Shown: piece after piece, positions 24,942-35,531 of the stretch | Position numbering within the stretch: position 1 is the first letter of the stretch | Layout: every line of letters begins with the position of its first letter | Assembly (NCBI RefSeq): GCF_009727055.1 | Contig: NC_052351.1 | Coordinates: forward strand, 56,001,422 to 56,065,421 | Reading direction: 5' to 3' | Length of the DNA stretch: 64,000 bases | Source of the DNA: Benincasa hispida | Taxonomy: Eukaryota; Streptophyta; Magnoliopsida; Cucurbitales; Cucurbitaceae | The notes under the pieces: generated by a model | Database searches by the model: none | Told to the model about the DNA's origin: nothing | What the model saw: the letters and a program-made list of their open reading frames with translations, nothing else | Made by a program: the position numbers and the translations under genes

Positions 24942-25520
24942 ATGACTAAAATATCTTTTTTTGGAAAAGGTCTTCATGCCAAAGAACCCTTAAAACTTAT
25001 ACATTCAGACCTTTGTGGTCCGTTGAAGGTAAAAGCTCAAGGTGGATATGAATATTTCATCAATTTTGTTGATGACTATTCAAGATATGACTATATTTAC
25101 TTAATGAGTCACATGTCTAAAACTCTCGAAAAGTTCAGAGAATTTAAGACGGAGGTTGAAAACTTATCAAGTAAAAGAATTAAAACACTTCAATTAGATT
25201 GAGGCGGTGAGTATATGGATTTACAATTCCAAAACTATTTAGTAGATCATGGAATTCAATCCCAACTCACAACACCTAGTATACCACAACAAAATGATGT
25301 TACAGAAAGGAGAAATCGAACCTTGTTAGACATAGTTCATTTGATGATGAGTTATGTTCAATTACCTCAGTCCTTTTGGGGGTATGTTATACAAACTGTC
25401 GTATATATTCTGAATATGGTTCCCTCAAAAAGTGCTTCAAAAACACCGTATGAGGATGTAAAAGTAGTTTACATCACTTTGGAATCTGGGGATGCCCGAC
25501 ACATTGGTGCAAAACCCTAA
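24942..25520 (+). pseudogene. Copia D integrase core
   Basis: Frames at 24942-25202 and 25215-25520 hold IHSDLCGPL (first catalytic Asp), FVDDYSRYDYIYLM and LQLD*GGEYMDLQFQNYL. In the last, the SDRGGEY motif has lost its Arg codon to TGA. QQNDVTERRNRTL follows, with the catalytic Glu retained. The integrase inserts cDNA into the host genome; this copy is interrupted at the stop near 25200. Confidence 0.85.
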
Positions 25521-25584
25521 GAAATTGGAACGACGTTCAAAATTATGCCTATTTGTAAGACCCTAAAGAAACAAAAAAGGTGGA

Positions 25585-26700
25585 TTGTTCTATGATGCCC
25601 AAGAAGATAAAGTATTTGTATCGAAAAATGCTAAATTTTTGGAAGAATATCATATTAGAAATCATCAACCTCGTAGTAAACTCGTATTGAATGAAATGAC
25701 CAAAGATATTACAGATAAATCGACAAAAGTTGTTAATCAAGCTGGTCCATCAACAACAGTTGTTATCCCATCACAACCTTCTCGAGAGTTAAGAATGCTT
25801 CGACATAGTGGGAGGGTTTTTCATCAGCCTGAATGCTACATGGGTTTAACAGAAACTCAGAACATCATACCTGATGATGGCCTAGAGGATCCATTAACCT
25901 TTAAACAGGCAATGGATGATGTTGATAGGGAACAATGGATAAAAACCATAGACGTGGAAATGGAGTCAATGTACTTCAATTCTGTCTGGGAACTTGTAGA
26001 TCAACCATATGGGGTTAAACCTATAGGTTGTAAATGGATCTACAAGAGAAAGCGAGACTAAACTAACAAGGTACAAACCTATAAAGCCAGACTTGTGGCA
26101 AAAGGTTTTACTCAAAGAGAGGGAGTTGACTATGAAGAAACCTTCTCTCCTGTTGCCATGATAAATCAATTAGAATACTTTTATTCATTGCCGCATATTA
26201 TGACTATGAAAATGAAAAATGGATGTCAATACAACTTTTTTGAACGACCATCTTGATGAAAGTATTTTTCATGTCTCAACTAGAAGGGTTCATTAAACAA
26301 GGTAAAAAAACAAAAGGTTTATAAGCTTAAAAGATCCATTTATGGGTTAAAACAAGCTTCTAGATCCTGGAATATAAGATTTGACACTGCGATCAAGTCT
26401 TATGGCTTTGAACAGAATGTTGACGAACCTTGTGTATACAAGAAAATAGTTAACAAAACTGTAGCTTTCCTGGTCATTTATGTTGATGATATCTTGCTCA
26501 TTGGGAATGAGACAAGTTTCCTTGCTGATGCAAAGAGATGGTTAGCATCACAATTCCAAATGAAAGATTTGGAAAATTCTCAATACGTTTTTGGGATCCA
26601 AATTTTTCAGAATTACAAGAACAGAACCCTAGCATTATCTTAATCATCTTATATTGACAAGATGTTGTCAAGGTATAATATGCAAAATTCCAAAAAGGGT
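25585..26700 (+). pseudogene. Copia D reverse transcriptase
   Basis: The frame at 25585-26061 covers the linker and RT start (CYMGLTETQNI, MESMYFNSVWELVDQP, IGCKWIYKRKRD). It then continues in broken frames through [21 protein letters not shown] and [11 protein letters not shown] to [13 protein letters not shown] near 26478-26510 with the catalytic YVDD intact. Confidence 0.85.
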
Positions 26701-26726
26701 AGTTACCTTTTAGACATGGAATCCAT

Positions 26727-27451
26727 TTGTCAAAGGAACAGTGTCCTAAGATGCCTCAAGAAGTTGAGGAAATGAAAAGAATTCCATATACTTCAGCAAT
26801 TGGGAGTCTGATGTATGCTATGTTGTGTACATGCCCTGACATAAACTTTGCAATAGGAATCGTCAGCAGGTTCCAATCTAACCTTGGACACATTCATTGG
26901 ATTGTTGTCAAGAACATCCTCAAGTATCTTCGGAGAACGAGGGACTATATGCTTGTGTATGTGCCTAAGGATTTGATCCTTACAAGATACACAGATTCTA
27001 ATTTTCAAACTAATGTAGATTATAGGAAATCTACTTCAGGATTAGTTTTCACTCTTGAAGGGGGAGCTATAGTGTGGAGAAGCATCAAATAGAGTTGTAT
27101 AGCTGACTCCACGATAGAAGTAGAAATGTAGCTACATGCGAAGTAGCTAAATAAGTAGTATGGCTACTTAAGTTTCTGTCAGATTTGGAAGTAGTTCTAA
27201 ATATGCATATGCCCATTACCTTGTATTGCGATAACAACGATGCAGTTGCCAATTCCAGGGAACCAAGAAGTCACAAATGTGGAAAACATATTGAAAGAAA
27301 TAACCATCTCATTAGAGAGATAGTACACTAAGGAGACGTGATAGTCCCGAAGATAACCTTAAAAGAAAACCTTGCTGACCTTTTTACGAAGGCCCGCTCG
27401 GCTAAAGTGTTTGAGGGATACCTGGTCGGACTAGGACTACAGGCATCATAA
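26727..27451 (+). pseudogene. Copia D RT connection and RNase H
   Basis: The frame at 26727-27092 reads EEMKRIPYTSAIGSLMYAML, NILKYLRRTRDYMLVY and YTDSNFQTNVDYRKSTSG. After a stop, the RNase H tail follows in shifted frames, ending DPFTKA near 27380 and a TAA at 27449-27451. The MEAEY motif region is altered, so the domain is dead. Confidence 0.82.
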
Positions 27452-27578
27452 TCTAGGGAAAATGGGAGAATGACCAGGGTATTTTGGATGCCCTAGTTTA
27501 TTGTATTTTCTCTCTATTTTTCTCAACATTGTAAATATTATATATATGTATATTTGTATCTCACTAGAGTATTAGTCC

Positions 27579-27589
27579 AAGTGGAAGAT
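27579..27589 (+). other. Polypurine tract of copia D
   Basis: AAGTGGAAGAT immediately before the 3' LTR start TGTTGGG. The same tract precedes the LTR at 41888. It primes plus-strand DNA synthesis. Confidence 0.75.
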
Positions 27590-29503
27590 TGTTGGGAATG
27601 TACTAAACTCGTAGTTCGAAAATATTGTTAACATATTCTATTTATCAATAAAAATATTATTGAGTATTTTTCAATAAATTATTAATGATATTGCATTCTA
27701 TTAAAAAAATCCAATAAAAAAATCCATGGCTATAATATGAATACATTAACTTTATATGACGACATAAACGAGGATCAAATTTTAGCATATAGCCAAAATG
27801 GTCTATAAGTATATGGATGAGATTGGGTACCTCATTCTAGTGACACTAGTGGATGCAGTCCATTTTGTATATTGATACAAATGATGTGATCCCAAAATCA
27901 TTTAGTGTAGACATGTGAATGGAGGCATCCTATGCAATGAGTTTGCATAAGACCAGATCTCAAAATAGTCACTTTTCTTTATAACAACTGCTTATTGCAA
28001 AAATTGACTATTTCAAAATTCAATGACTTAGGGTAACTCGATCTTAATCCTGAGCTAACTATGAACTCCTGTTTATTTAGGATTATCCTTTAATCTGCAT
28101 AGGTGAGAGTAGTTCAATAGCACTACTCAATAAGCTTCCCATTTTGGGGATAAGACCGGATAGATAGCTAAGGACATAGCTTTGCAAGATGAAATTCACT
28201 CCTACTCGACTTAGGGTTAGCAGATAGGTTGTTCTCTTAAAGCGTTGATTCTTGATCTTGAACAATGGGGCCCTGCCCTCTCATGATCGAGAGGGTCATG
28301 GTTTATAAGTTGGACCATAAACCAATTGTTCAATCAAGGATAAGTGGGAGCTTAAGGAGCAAGATGTATTTACAGGGGTAAAACGATAATTTTGACCTAG
28401 CTGTAAATACGAACGACCAGTGAAGGATCGATTTACTAATTATGGTTAAAATGGATAGAAATATATCTACAGTGAAGAAAGTACAACTATCGAGCTATAT
28501 TGGTATATCTCGTTAGTTAACGAATATTGATTAATTCGGTCTAAAGAGTTTAGCCAATTAATTTCAAATAGTTGAAGCTCATGATCTGTAGGTCCATTAG
28601 GTCCCTCTACTAACTCATAAAATTATCTTAGATTTGTGAATTAAGTGAATTTGAAATGTTGAGATTCAAAATTAGGGTTTTAAATTTGAAGTGTTCAAAT
28701 TCAATTAGGGTTTCTATTAATTGTATTTGATACGATTGAAACGTTTAATTTTTGTCAAAATTAAATAAAATTGGAGAGTTAAAAAATATTTAAATAATGA
28801 TTTAAATATTTGATGAGGTGAAATATAATAGTTAATATTTGATATTAAATTAGTTTAATTAATTATCAATTTTATTTAATTTTAAAAATTGTTCAAAATT
28901 GATAATTGGTTAATTATAATTTTGTTTTTTTGTAAATTCAAAATAATAAAATAAAATTAAAAATTAAAATTTGAAAAATCAGTTTTTAATTTAAACTAAT
29001 TAATCAAATTAACTTTATTAAAATTGAATAAAATAGTTCAAAGTGGGAAAATCCAAAATTGGATTTTTCCACTAAAAATACACCTCATGCCACTTCAATT
29101 TCAATGGAAATTGATGTGGTATCAGCTGTATTAATTCTCATTGCATGGTTTTTCAGTATAAATTGAAGTTTTGAACTTTAATTACAGCCCATGCAATCAG
29201 ATTAAAAGCTGAGATTCTACTGAAACCTTTCCTCTCTAAACCCTCATCCATCTCAACTCTTTTGGCCTCAATTCAGTGTTTCCACCACTCATTCCAAGCT
29301 CTAAAATAGTAAAGAAACTCTCTGTGGTGATCATTTGCAAATTTGAAGTCTCAATTCATGGAGTAAAGCTGTGTTCGAAGAGATTTGTCAAAGGTTATAT
29401 CTCATGAAACTCTTTCTTTGTAAAGTTTGTTTTTAGTATGTTTTTGAACTCAAATTAAGTGTAATTAGAGTACTTATTAATTCTTACTTCTTCCTTTGCA
29501 TGT
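27590..29503 (+). repeat. 3' LTR of copia D (LTR-I)
   Basis: Starts TGTTGGGAATGTACTAAACT and runs through the LTR-I blocks. It includes a perfect hairpin CCCTCTC/GAGAGGG at 28276-28295 and a TATAAAT at 29157-29163. It stops short of the expected '...ccattccttca' end near 29503, where unrelated sequence begins. Confidence 0.82.
29157..29163 (+). promoter_or_regulatory. Probable TATA box in the LTR of copia D
   Basis: TATAAAT in the 3' part of the LTR, at the same relative place as TATATA in copia A. Inferred from sequence and position only. Confidence 0.4.
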
Positions 29504-31189
29504 TTGTTTATTCTATCGCTGTGAGTGTCCGCCTAGTTTATTCTATCACTGCGAGCGTCCGCCATTTGACGCCGTCCAGCCAGTCGCGCTAGATCCCCTT
29601 GACTCTAGCTACTGTTGATGCTTACTCCCCCGCTAGTTTCTGTTAGCCACGCCGCCCCTATCCCAGATCCGACCAGCCACTGCCCTCCACCAGATCCATT
29701 GATTTTATCCTCAACCGTTGCCATTCCTTTGGATTCTCGCTAGATCATGGAGATGGGTGAAATTTTGGGTAAGATTGGGTTCCTTTTTGGTGAGTTTTAG
29801 AGGTCTTTAGAAGATTTTGGGTAAAAGATTGGACACCCATTAAGTTTGGAATGAAAGTTAACTTATTCACATTATTTTGGCTCTAGATTTGAGTTTGGAA
29901 AACTGTTGAAGCGTCTGTCCAGCGGGTTCAACATTGTTTCGGCAAGTGTTTTGGTAAAATTTGTGGTTCTTGAGGTTATTATTAAACACCAATTGATTTG
30001 GGGTTAATTTGGATTTAGACCCCAAAGGAATTTTTGGATTCATTATTTTGGGCCTTAGTTGCTAAAGTAAATTTGTAAATTATGTTATAGGAGGGATCCA
30101 AGTCTTTCAGAACTTTTAAGGGGATTAATTTTATGGACTATTATTTGTGGCCAAATTTGAGGTAAGTAATCTTACTACTGGAACTGTCTATGTACTAGGC
30201 GATAAAATTTAAGATTCAGCTTTAGGATTCTGAGGTTGTTTGTATCAAAATGCATGAGGATAGATAAGTTGTTCTGATTATGTTTTGAGAAAATGTTATT
30301 AATGCTAGCATGAACTACATTATTTTTTGTTTATATGATTTGTTGGATGAATTATGAACATGATGTTATGTATTTGCATGTTTGTGGGACTATGTATTAT
30401 GATGCATGTTATGTTTATAATAGTGATAGTTACCCTTACCGGTAGTTAGATACCCTCTAAATGTGGTGATCTCCTTCGAGATTTCACCAGAGGTTGTGTG
30501 TCCTTCTGGATTCACCAGAGGTTTGTGTTTCTTACGAGATTTGCCAGAGGTTTGTGTTTCCTATAGGATTCACGAGAGATGATGAACTCCTTCGGGACTT
30601 CACTAGAGATTTTATGTTTCCTTCGGAATTCACTAGATGTTGTGGGTACACTTAAACTACGTTAGATTGGGTTCAACTATTCACTAATTAGTCATCCCAT
30701 GAAAACTAGAGGATTATGCACGTCCACTAGAGAGTAGCATCTGGAGGGCATAGATGCTTAAACTGACTCCGGTAGTGGGTTATTTATTGAGTATTTTATA
30801 CTCATTCTTTCTCATGTTTATTTTTTTTAGGTAAGGGTAAGGATGCTCCGACGAATGATAAGTTAATTTGTGATCGAGCCACTGAGACCAGTTATATGCT
30901 TCCGCTCATGTTTTCAGGATTTTTATGTTTTTAATTTCTAGTATTGATATTTGAACTCAAAGATTTGGTATTTGCGCTTTAGACTTTTAAATTTTTTTTA
31001 TAGTTTTGTTTTATTGTTTTATGGGCACCATGCTACTTGAATTTCAGTTATGTAGTTTTCATGAAATTATTTATTTTACGTTATTTATTTGATTTTACTA
31101 AGTTATGAAAAGATGTTGGCTTGAATTTCGTGCATGCATGTCTATAGTAACGACCAAGCTTAATTCCTAAGGAGTTGGGTCGTTACACT
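29504..31189 (-). mobile_element. Gypsy-like LTR copy 2
   Basis: On the minus strand it starts TGTAACGACCCAACTCCTTA at 31189 and is collinear with 19348-20466 and more distantly with 51011-55881. It has a GC-richer region near 29560-29700. The left end is not defined, and I could not match a target-site duplication. A 30-bp direct duplication (29506-29535 / 29536-29565, 'gtttattctatc' units) sits at the left edge. No coding region. Confidence 0.65.
30455..30650. repeat. ~30-bp tandem array in gypsy-like LTR copy 2
   Basis: Units such as 'ccttcgagatttcaccagag' followed by 'gttgtgtg/tttgtgtt', six or more degenerate copies. It is the reverse complement type of the array at 19877-20095. Confidence 0.8.
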
Positions 31190-32570
31190 ACTAGTGCAAA
31201 TTCTCTTTGTTCAATCGTAGGATTAATCTTGTTAATTTGAATTGGCCACTTAAACTAGCACGCTAGTTGAGCTAATCAAGTGTTGAAAAGGTTTGAGCAA
31301 TAAATGAATCTCACAAGGAAATTAAATAAAAAACTTACCTTAGACATAGGGCGTCACGTGACCTTAAACATAAGGAGCACCTATAGGACTAAGGATTAAA
31401 TGTTTAATTCTCCAAGTTCTAATTAGCCATTGAAAGGTATGCATCACCTGTATGCAATACTTTGCTTACCTGTTGAAACGAACTTTGACTCTCATGTTTT
31501 CCATTGAGTTATACACTTTGTTTACCAATCAAGCCCTGTTTATTTATTTGGTTAGAATAATACTTTCTTAAACTGATTTCTAAATAACTTTCTTAAACTG
31601 ATTTCCATTTCTATATTACTTGTTGATAGTGCATGCATTTGAGCTTATCTTTCTCTACAAGTTATAAAACCAACTTTACATGTACACAAATAGGTCATGA
31701 TTCCCCATCATGTAACTTTATTACAAAGCAAATTCCTCTTACTATGCATTCTTGATCATTACCCATCAAAACTTTACTTGATATTTAGTGTAATTGATTA
31801 AGTAGGGCTAGATTGAGCACCATATGGAATTTATAAGTTGAATCAATAATCTATTTGTTCTTTTTAGAATTTTTTGATATCATGAGAACTTTCAAAATTA
31901 TTCATCTATGATTTTATGCTATACAACCACCAAATTTTAGAGTATAAAATTAGTTTTTTGGGAAATTGCATATATGGCAAATATTGTTACGAAATCGACA
32001 ATTAAAGAACACAAAAAAGAACGTATAGATAGAGAAAATCGACACACAAATATTCGTGGTTCACTAACAGTGTGTTAGCTATGTCCACGAACAGAGGGAG
32101 AACAGTATTATTAGGGAAAATGTTTTCAGAAAATTACATCAAACGGTGCCTCTAGGGTTAGAGAGTTTATAGCGCACTACTCTAAACCCTAGGGTCATAA
32201 TCGTAAATAACTACAAATAAATAATTATGCCAAATACGCCCCTGGACCCCAACTCGCTGACCGGGTAGGAGACCCCTGTACTTGGTTGTTCAAAGCGCCA
32301 ACAAACAAATTCAAGGCATTCCAACAAATCAATTTTAAGAAACCAAAATCATGACTTCAATTTTTGTAATTGTGAAGACATGTATTTGGCTCCACGAAAT
32401 TTGATTCGTTATTTTTCAGAAGGGAATTCTTCGAAGAGAAAATGGATTATGGGAGTGTGTGACTTGAACTATTGATTGGGCCGTGTAGATATATATATGT
32501 CTTTTTATCTGCCACATTGGGATTCACAACCAAATGTGTCTTTATTCCAACCACCGCGAAAGCTCCATAC
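31190..32570. other. No gene recognised; contains a strong hairpin
   Basis: No protein similarity. A short 'aactttcttaaactgatttc' duplication lies near 31565-31605. At 32053-32091 TTCGTGG and CCACGAA bracket an inner CTAACA/TGTTAG stem. The flanking text around 31975-32330 looks like the end of an unidentified repeat. The segment ends at the library adapter. Confidence 0.4.
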
Positions 32571-32605
32571 CTGTCTCTTATACACATCTAGATGTGTATA
32601 AGAGA
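32571..32605. other. Nextera (Tn5 mosaic-end) mate-pair junction adapter left in the assembly
   Basis: CTGTCTCTTATACACATCT (32571-32589) is exactly the 19-bp Tn5 mosaic end used in Nextera libraries. It is followed without gap by AGATGTGTATAAGAGA (32590-32605), the first 16 bases of its reverse complement. The head-to-head pair is the known circularisation junction of Nextera mate-pair libraries. Natural Tn5 does not occur in plants. The sequences to left and right are therefore probably joined artificially. Confidence 0.93.
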
Positions 32606-33021
32606 GCGGGAGGAGGACGTTGATCGAGCTTTTCCATGCCTAGTCCCAGTTTCGGTTAAAGACCCAGAGCGGGCTACGGATCTATACCAAGCCCGTTACG
32701 CCATAATTCATTGAGGTTGATCCTGAAGTTACGTTCGAGACCATATTTGTTGGGAATTCTGGATCGAAGAAGAGGTAAATCTAAATATGGTGCAGAAAAA
32801 CCAAAATCGATATGAATGGAAGATGCCTCTTTCACTTGTTTTTCTCGGTCAGTCGAGGGAACAACCACAATGTTACGCCCCAAAATCGAACTATACGGAG
32901 CCCTTCCGAATGACCTCTCATGGAGTCTACTACACTAGCCAAGAAAGAGTGTATTAGACTCCATTCGCCCGTGGAGGTGAGTGGAGGAAGAATAAAAAAA
33001 GAGAAAGGTATTGTAACTAAT
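32606..33021. other. Organelle-like DNA right of the adapter, not coding for a recognised protein
   Basis: Base composition is less AT-rich than the surroundings, and there are no transposon landmarks. Several overlapping short frames exist on both strands (for example 32674-32883 minus, 32920-33168 plus), none recognisable. Adjacent to the polymerase fragment at 33022-33261, it could be plant mitochondrial intergenic DNA, either a nuclear insertion or an assembly chimera. Confidence 0.4.
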
Positions 33022-33261
33022 AAGGATCTTGTACACATAGGACAAGGACTCATTACCCTCTTTCCTAGCAGAAACCCTACTCTCAAAGAGAGTGCTAACA
33101 AAGACCTTGAAAGGGCTTTCCATCTTCTCAAAGAGATATCCATTGATTGGGATCACAGTGTAGTCTAGTCTTCTAGCAAACTTTAACTCCTCACTATAAT
33201 ACACTCCAATAAATTTACCAGTTGGAAAGATTAGAGTGTTATTCTTGTCCCGATAGGGTAG
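33022..33261 (-). pseudogene. Type-B DNA polymerase fragment (mitochondrial linear-plasmid type)
   Basis: The minus-strand frame reads LPYRDKNNTLIFPTGKFIG, VYYSEELKFARRLDYTVIPI, NGYLFEKMESPFKVFVSTL and FESRVSARKEG...YVYKIL. This is the palm-region stretch of protein-primed family B DNA polymerases encoded by linear plasmids and often found as relics in plant mitochondrial genomes. The next expected block, the conserved N-S-L-Y-G-R motif, is absent: similarity ends at YKIL and unrelated sequence follows. Only about 80 residues of a ~900-residue enzyme remain here; upstream traces may extend right in other frames. Truncated and inactive. Confidence 0.75.
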
Positions 33262-35117
33262 AAAAGGTCTTTTTTAACATTTCGCCAAACGCAATAAGAA
33301 CAAGTTTATCTTCCTGTATTGGAGTGAAAATACCGTAGAAAATTGAATCATTTATCCGCATATACAAAATATGATTATTCAAGCCTTTTAGAAGATCTTT
33401 TTGATTATCCTTCAAGTTCCAAAGAACATAATTGATTGATAATCCGTGATGGCAAGTAGTTCTTTACTTAAAGAATCTAACCTAGCCAAGTCTAAAAGAG
33501 AGAAATCAAAACTATGAGTTACTAGAAAACAAATGAAAGAGTTGGAACATCAGTCTTTTATTGTGTTGTATTCCGCCCTTTCACATCACAACAAACCTAG
33601 GGACTTTTTGATAAAGGATGGTGTACTTTTTCCAACATAAAGAAAATGGGATACTAAAGAAGGTACAGCAACAGATACTCCGATTTACATAGAAATCAAA
33701 TAGCAATCAAATTTTCAAGCAGAATTTTTTTGCCATGTTTGCAAAAAAGAAAAAAAAGCAATCCTAAGGACATTTTTTTTTTCCCATTTACATTCTCCTT
33801 TTTATAAAGTTATTTAAGTTGACTTTGGGCATATTACACCTACCTAAATTTTGAGGGAATTGAAAAGCTTTCATTTGACAACAAGCCTATTGTTAAAGCA
33901 AATTCCTAATCTATTTTTGTTCTTTGTTTCTTTTTTGGAGAAAAAATTGATTCTAAAATTTGACTTCAATATCTCAATCAATATCTCAATTATCAACACT
34001 ATTTATTTGATTTTCCCCATATATATGTTTGCAAAAAGTCAATTTTTAAAGAATGTCTCACTAATACAAGAAAGACTATTATTTTGGAAATTTTCAATAA
34101 ATAGTAATTTAATAATAGAGTTTTGCAACTGTGTCTATTTGAGATTTTGTAGATATAGAAAAATCTTCATATTTAAAATTGTATTTATTCGTTATTTCAA
34201 AATTGCCAAATAACAAATTCAATCTTAATTTTTTTTCCTCCCACATTTTCATCACCTTTTGTTTTCGTTCACTTTCTTCATCGCCTTACAAGGTTGTTCT
34301 TGATTGATCGATTACACTCATCTTTTCGATTTGATCAGCTTTTCAATTTTGTTTTGCAAGGTTCTTTTCTTTTTTCTTTTTCTTCGATAGTTTTTTCTCC
34401 TTTTTTTTTTTTTTTTTTTTTGTGTTTGTAAACAAACTCTGAATTCATTTTTCTACTTGTATTCTTTTCATTTTGATATGAACTTTTGTTTCAATGAAAG
34501 AGTTGTTTGATCTTGTAAGTATAGTTCTAGTCTAACTTAGCTAGTTTTTTTAAGTTAATTATATGTTATGTTTTTCTAATAATATATCAATCGTATGATA
34601 GGCTTATATTTCGTGTATCAGTCCAATGATACAATTATGTATCAATATGAGTTATAATTGATTTTTTTTATATATATATTTTTATAGTATTTTATAGTTA
34701 TGGTTAAGTTTCTAGTAGTCTTTTAATAGTTAATGGGACGTTGGACAGTGCTTTGTGGATTACAAAAATGTTGGCGTTTCTTGTAAAATAAACTAATAAT
34801 TTTGCTTGGCATTTTTTTTAATTCCAAAGTTTAAAAATAATCCAAATGGCTCTCAAAGATTACTACTTAGGAAGGTGTCAATGTCTTAACTAGGATTTCA
34901 ATTGCATCTAATTTTGAATAATAATGAACTTTTAGCCCAAAGTTCCAAGAGGTACAGGACATGAGTATATCATACATTAATTTAAATACTTGGAGTAAGA
35001 CAAGTGTATCAACTATATATCAGATATATGACATGAATATATTAGACATCAATCAAAACACATTTTAACCGTATAATGACCCCCGACTTTCCTAAGACAA
35101 ACCTTGAGTGTTACTAT
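33262..35117. other. AT-rich spacer, nothing firmly recognised
   Basis: To about 33720 it may continue the organelle-like segment. Beyond that it is AT-rich with a T-run at 34397-34421 and pyrimidine-rich DNA at 34230-34420. A 120-residue frame at 33851-34213 is low-complexity (F, I, L, K, N) and has no recognisable motif. I see no promoter, splice pattern or RNA gene. Confidence 0.4.
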
Positions 35118-35531
35118 CACTACTATAGAAAATGAGTTCGTTTCTCCAATGTCTACTTAACGCTTTTGAAAATGTTAAGTGATCCACTGTCAAGTATAAT
35201 GGATAACTTGATCCCAAAAAAAGTCAAGTTATATACTTCTTGATGTAATTTTCGTGTCAAGAAACACAATACACTTGACATTGGTGACATGTCAAGTTTA
35301 TTGATTTTTGACGTTGATTACATATCATATGTGGTTACTCTTGACATATTTTATTTGTCAAATATATTGTTATCTTGACACTAAATAACGGACAAGTTAT
35401 TTATTTCTTAACATAATTCCAATGTCATGTATGTATTCTTTTTCCAAATTAAACATCCCAATTAATATTCTCATTTCTTACCATGTATTCTAACAATATA
35501 GTTTCATCAACTAAATAAACATTATACATTT
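35118..35531 (-). mobile_element. CACTA transposon, left terminus and subterminal repeats
   Basis: Begins CACTACTATAGAAAATGAG, the canonical CACTA terminal sequence, next to 'tat', a possible 3-bp target copy. The following 300 bp carries about ten TGTCAAG/CTTGACA words in both orientations (35190-35420), the typical subterminal binding motifs. It is interrupted at 35532 by copia E. The coding remnant at 40893-41520 on the minus strand probably belongs to the same element. Confidence 0.75.

Larger units (their letters stand above)
23057..29503 (+). mobile_element. Ty1/copia retrotransposon D, 5'-truncated and defective
   Basis: Plus strand: partial leader (23057-23881), gag-pol relic (23882-27451), polypurine tract (27579-27589), 3' LTR (27590 to about 29503). 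No 5' LTR or primer site joins the leader, so the left end is lost. The 3' LTR is cut near 29503 by other sequence. The gag C-terminal part including the zinc knuckle is deleted, and pol carries stops and frameshifts. Confidence 0.85.

Noticed and set aside
29504..31194. Target-site duplication CTACT for gypsy-like LTR copy 2
   Set aside because: A similar word occurs near 29606, but it does not abut a credible LTR terminus, so the left boundary stays open.
32571..32605. Natural Tn5-like insertion sequence end
   Set aside because: Only the two mosaic ends exist, back to back with nothing between, exactly as in a mate-pair library junction.
32920..33168. 82-residue plus-strand frame as a gene
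   Set aside because: Mostly opposite the DNA polymerase fragment, which matches a known family on the minus strand.
33851..34213. 120-residue plus-strand frame that could look like a membrane protein
   Set aside because: Low-complexity translation of AT-rich DNA, no motif, no gene context.
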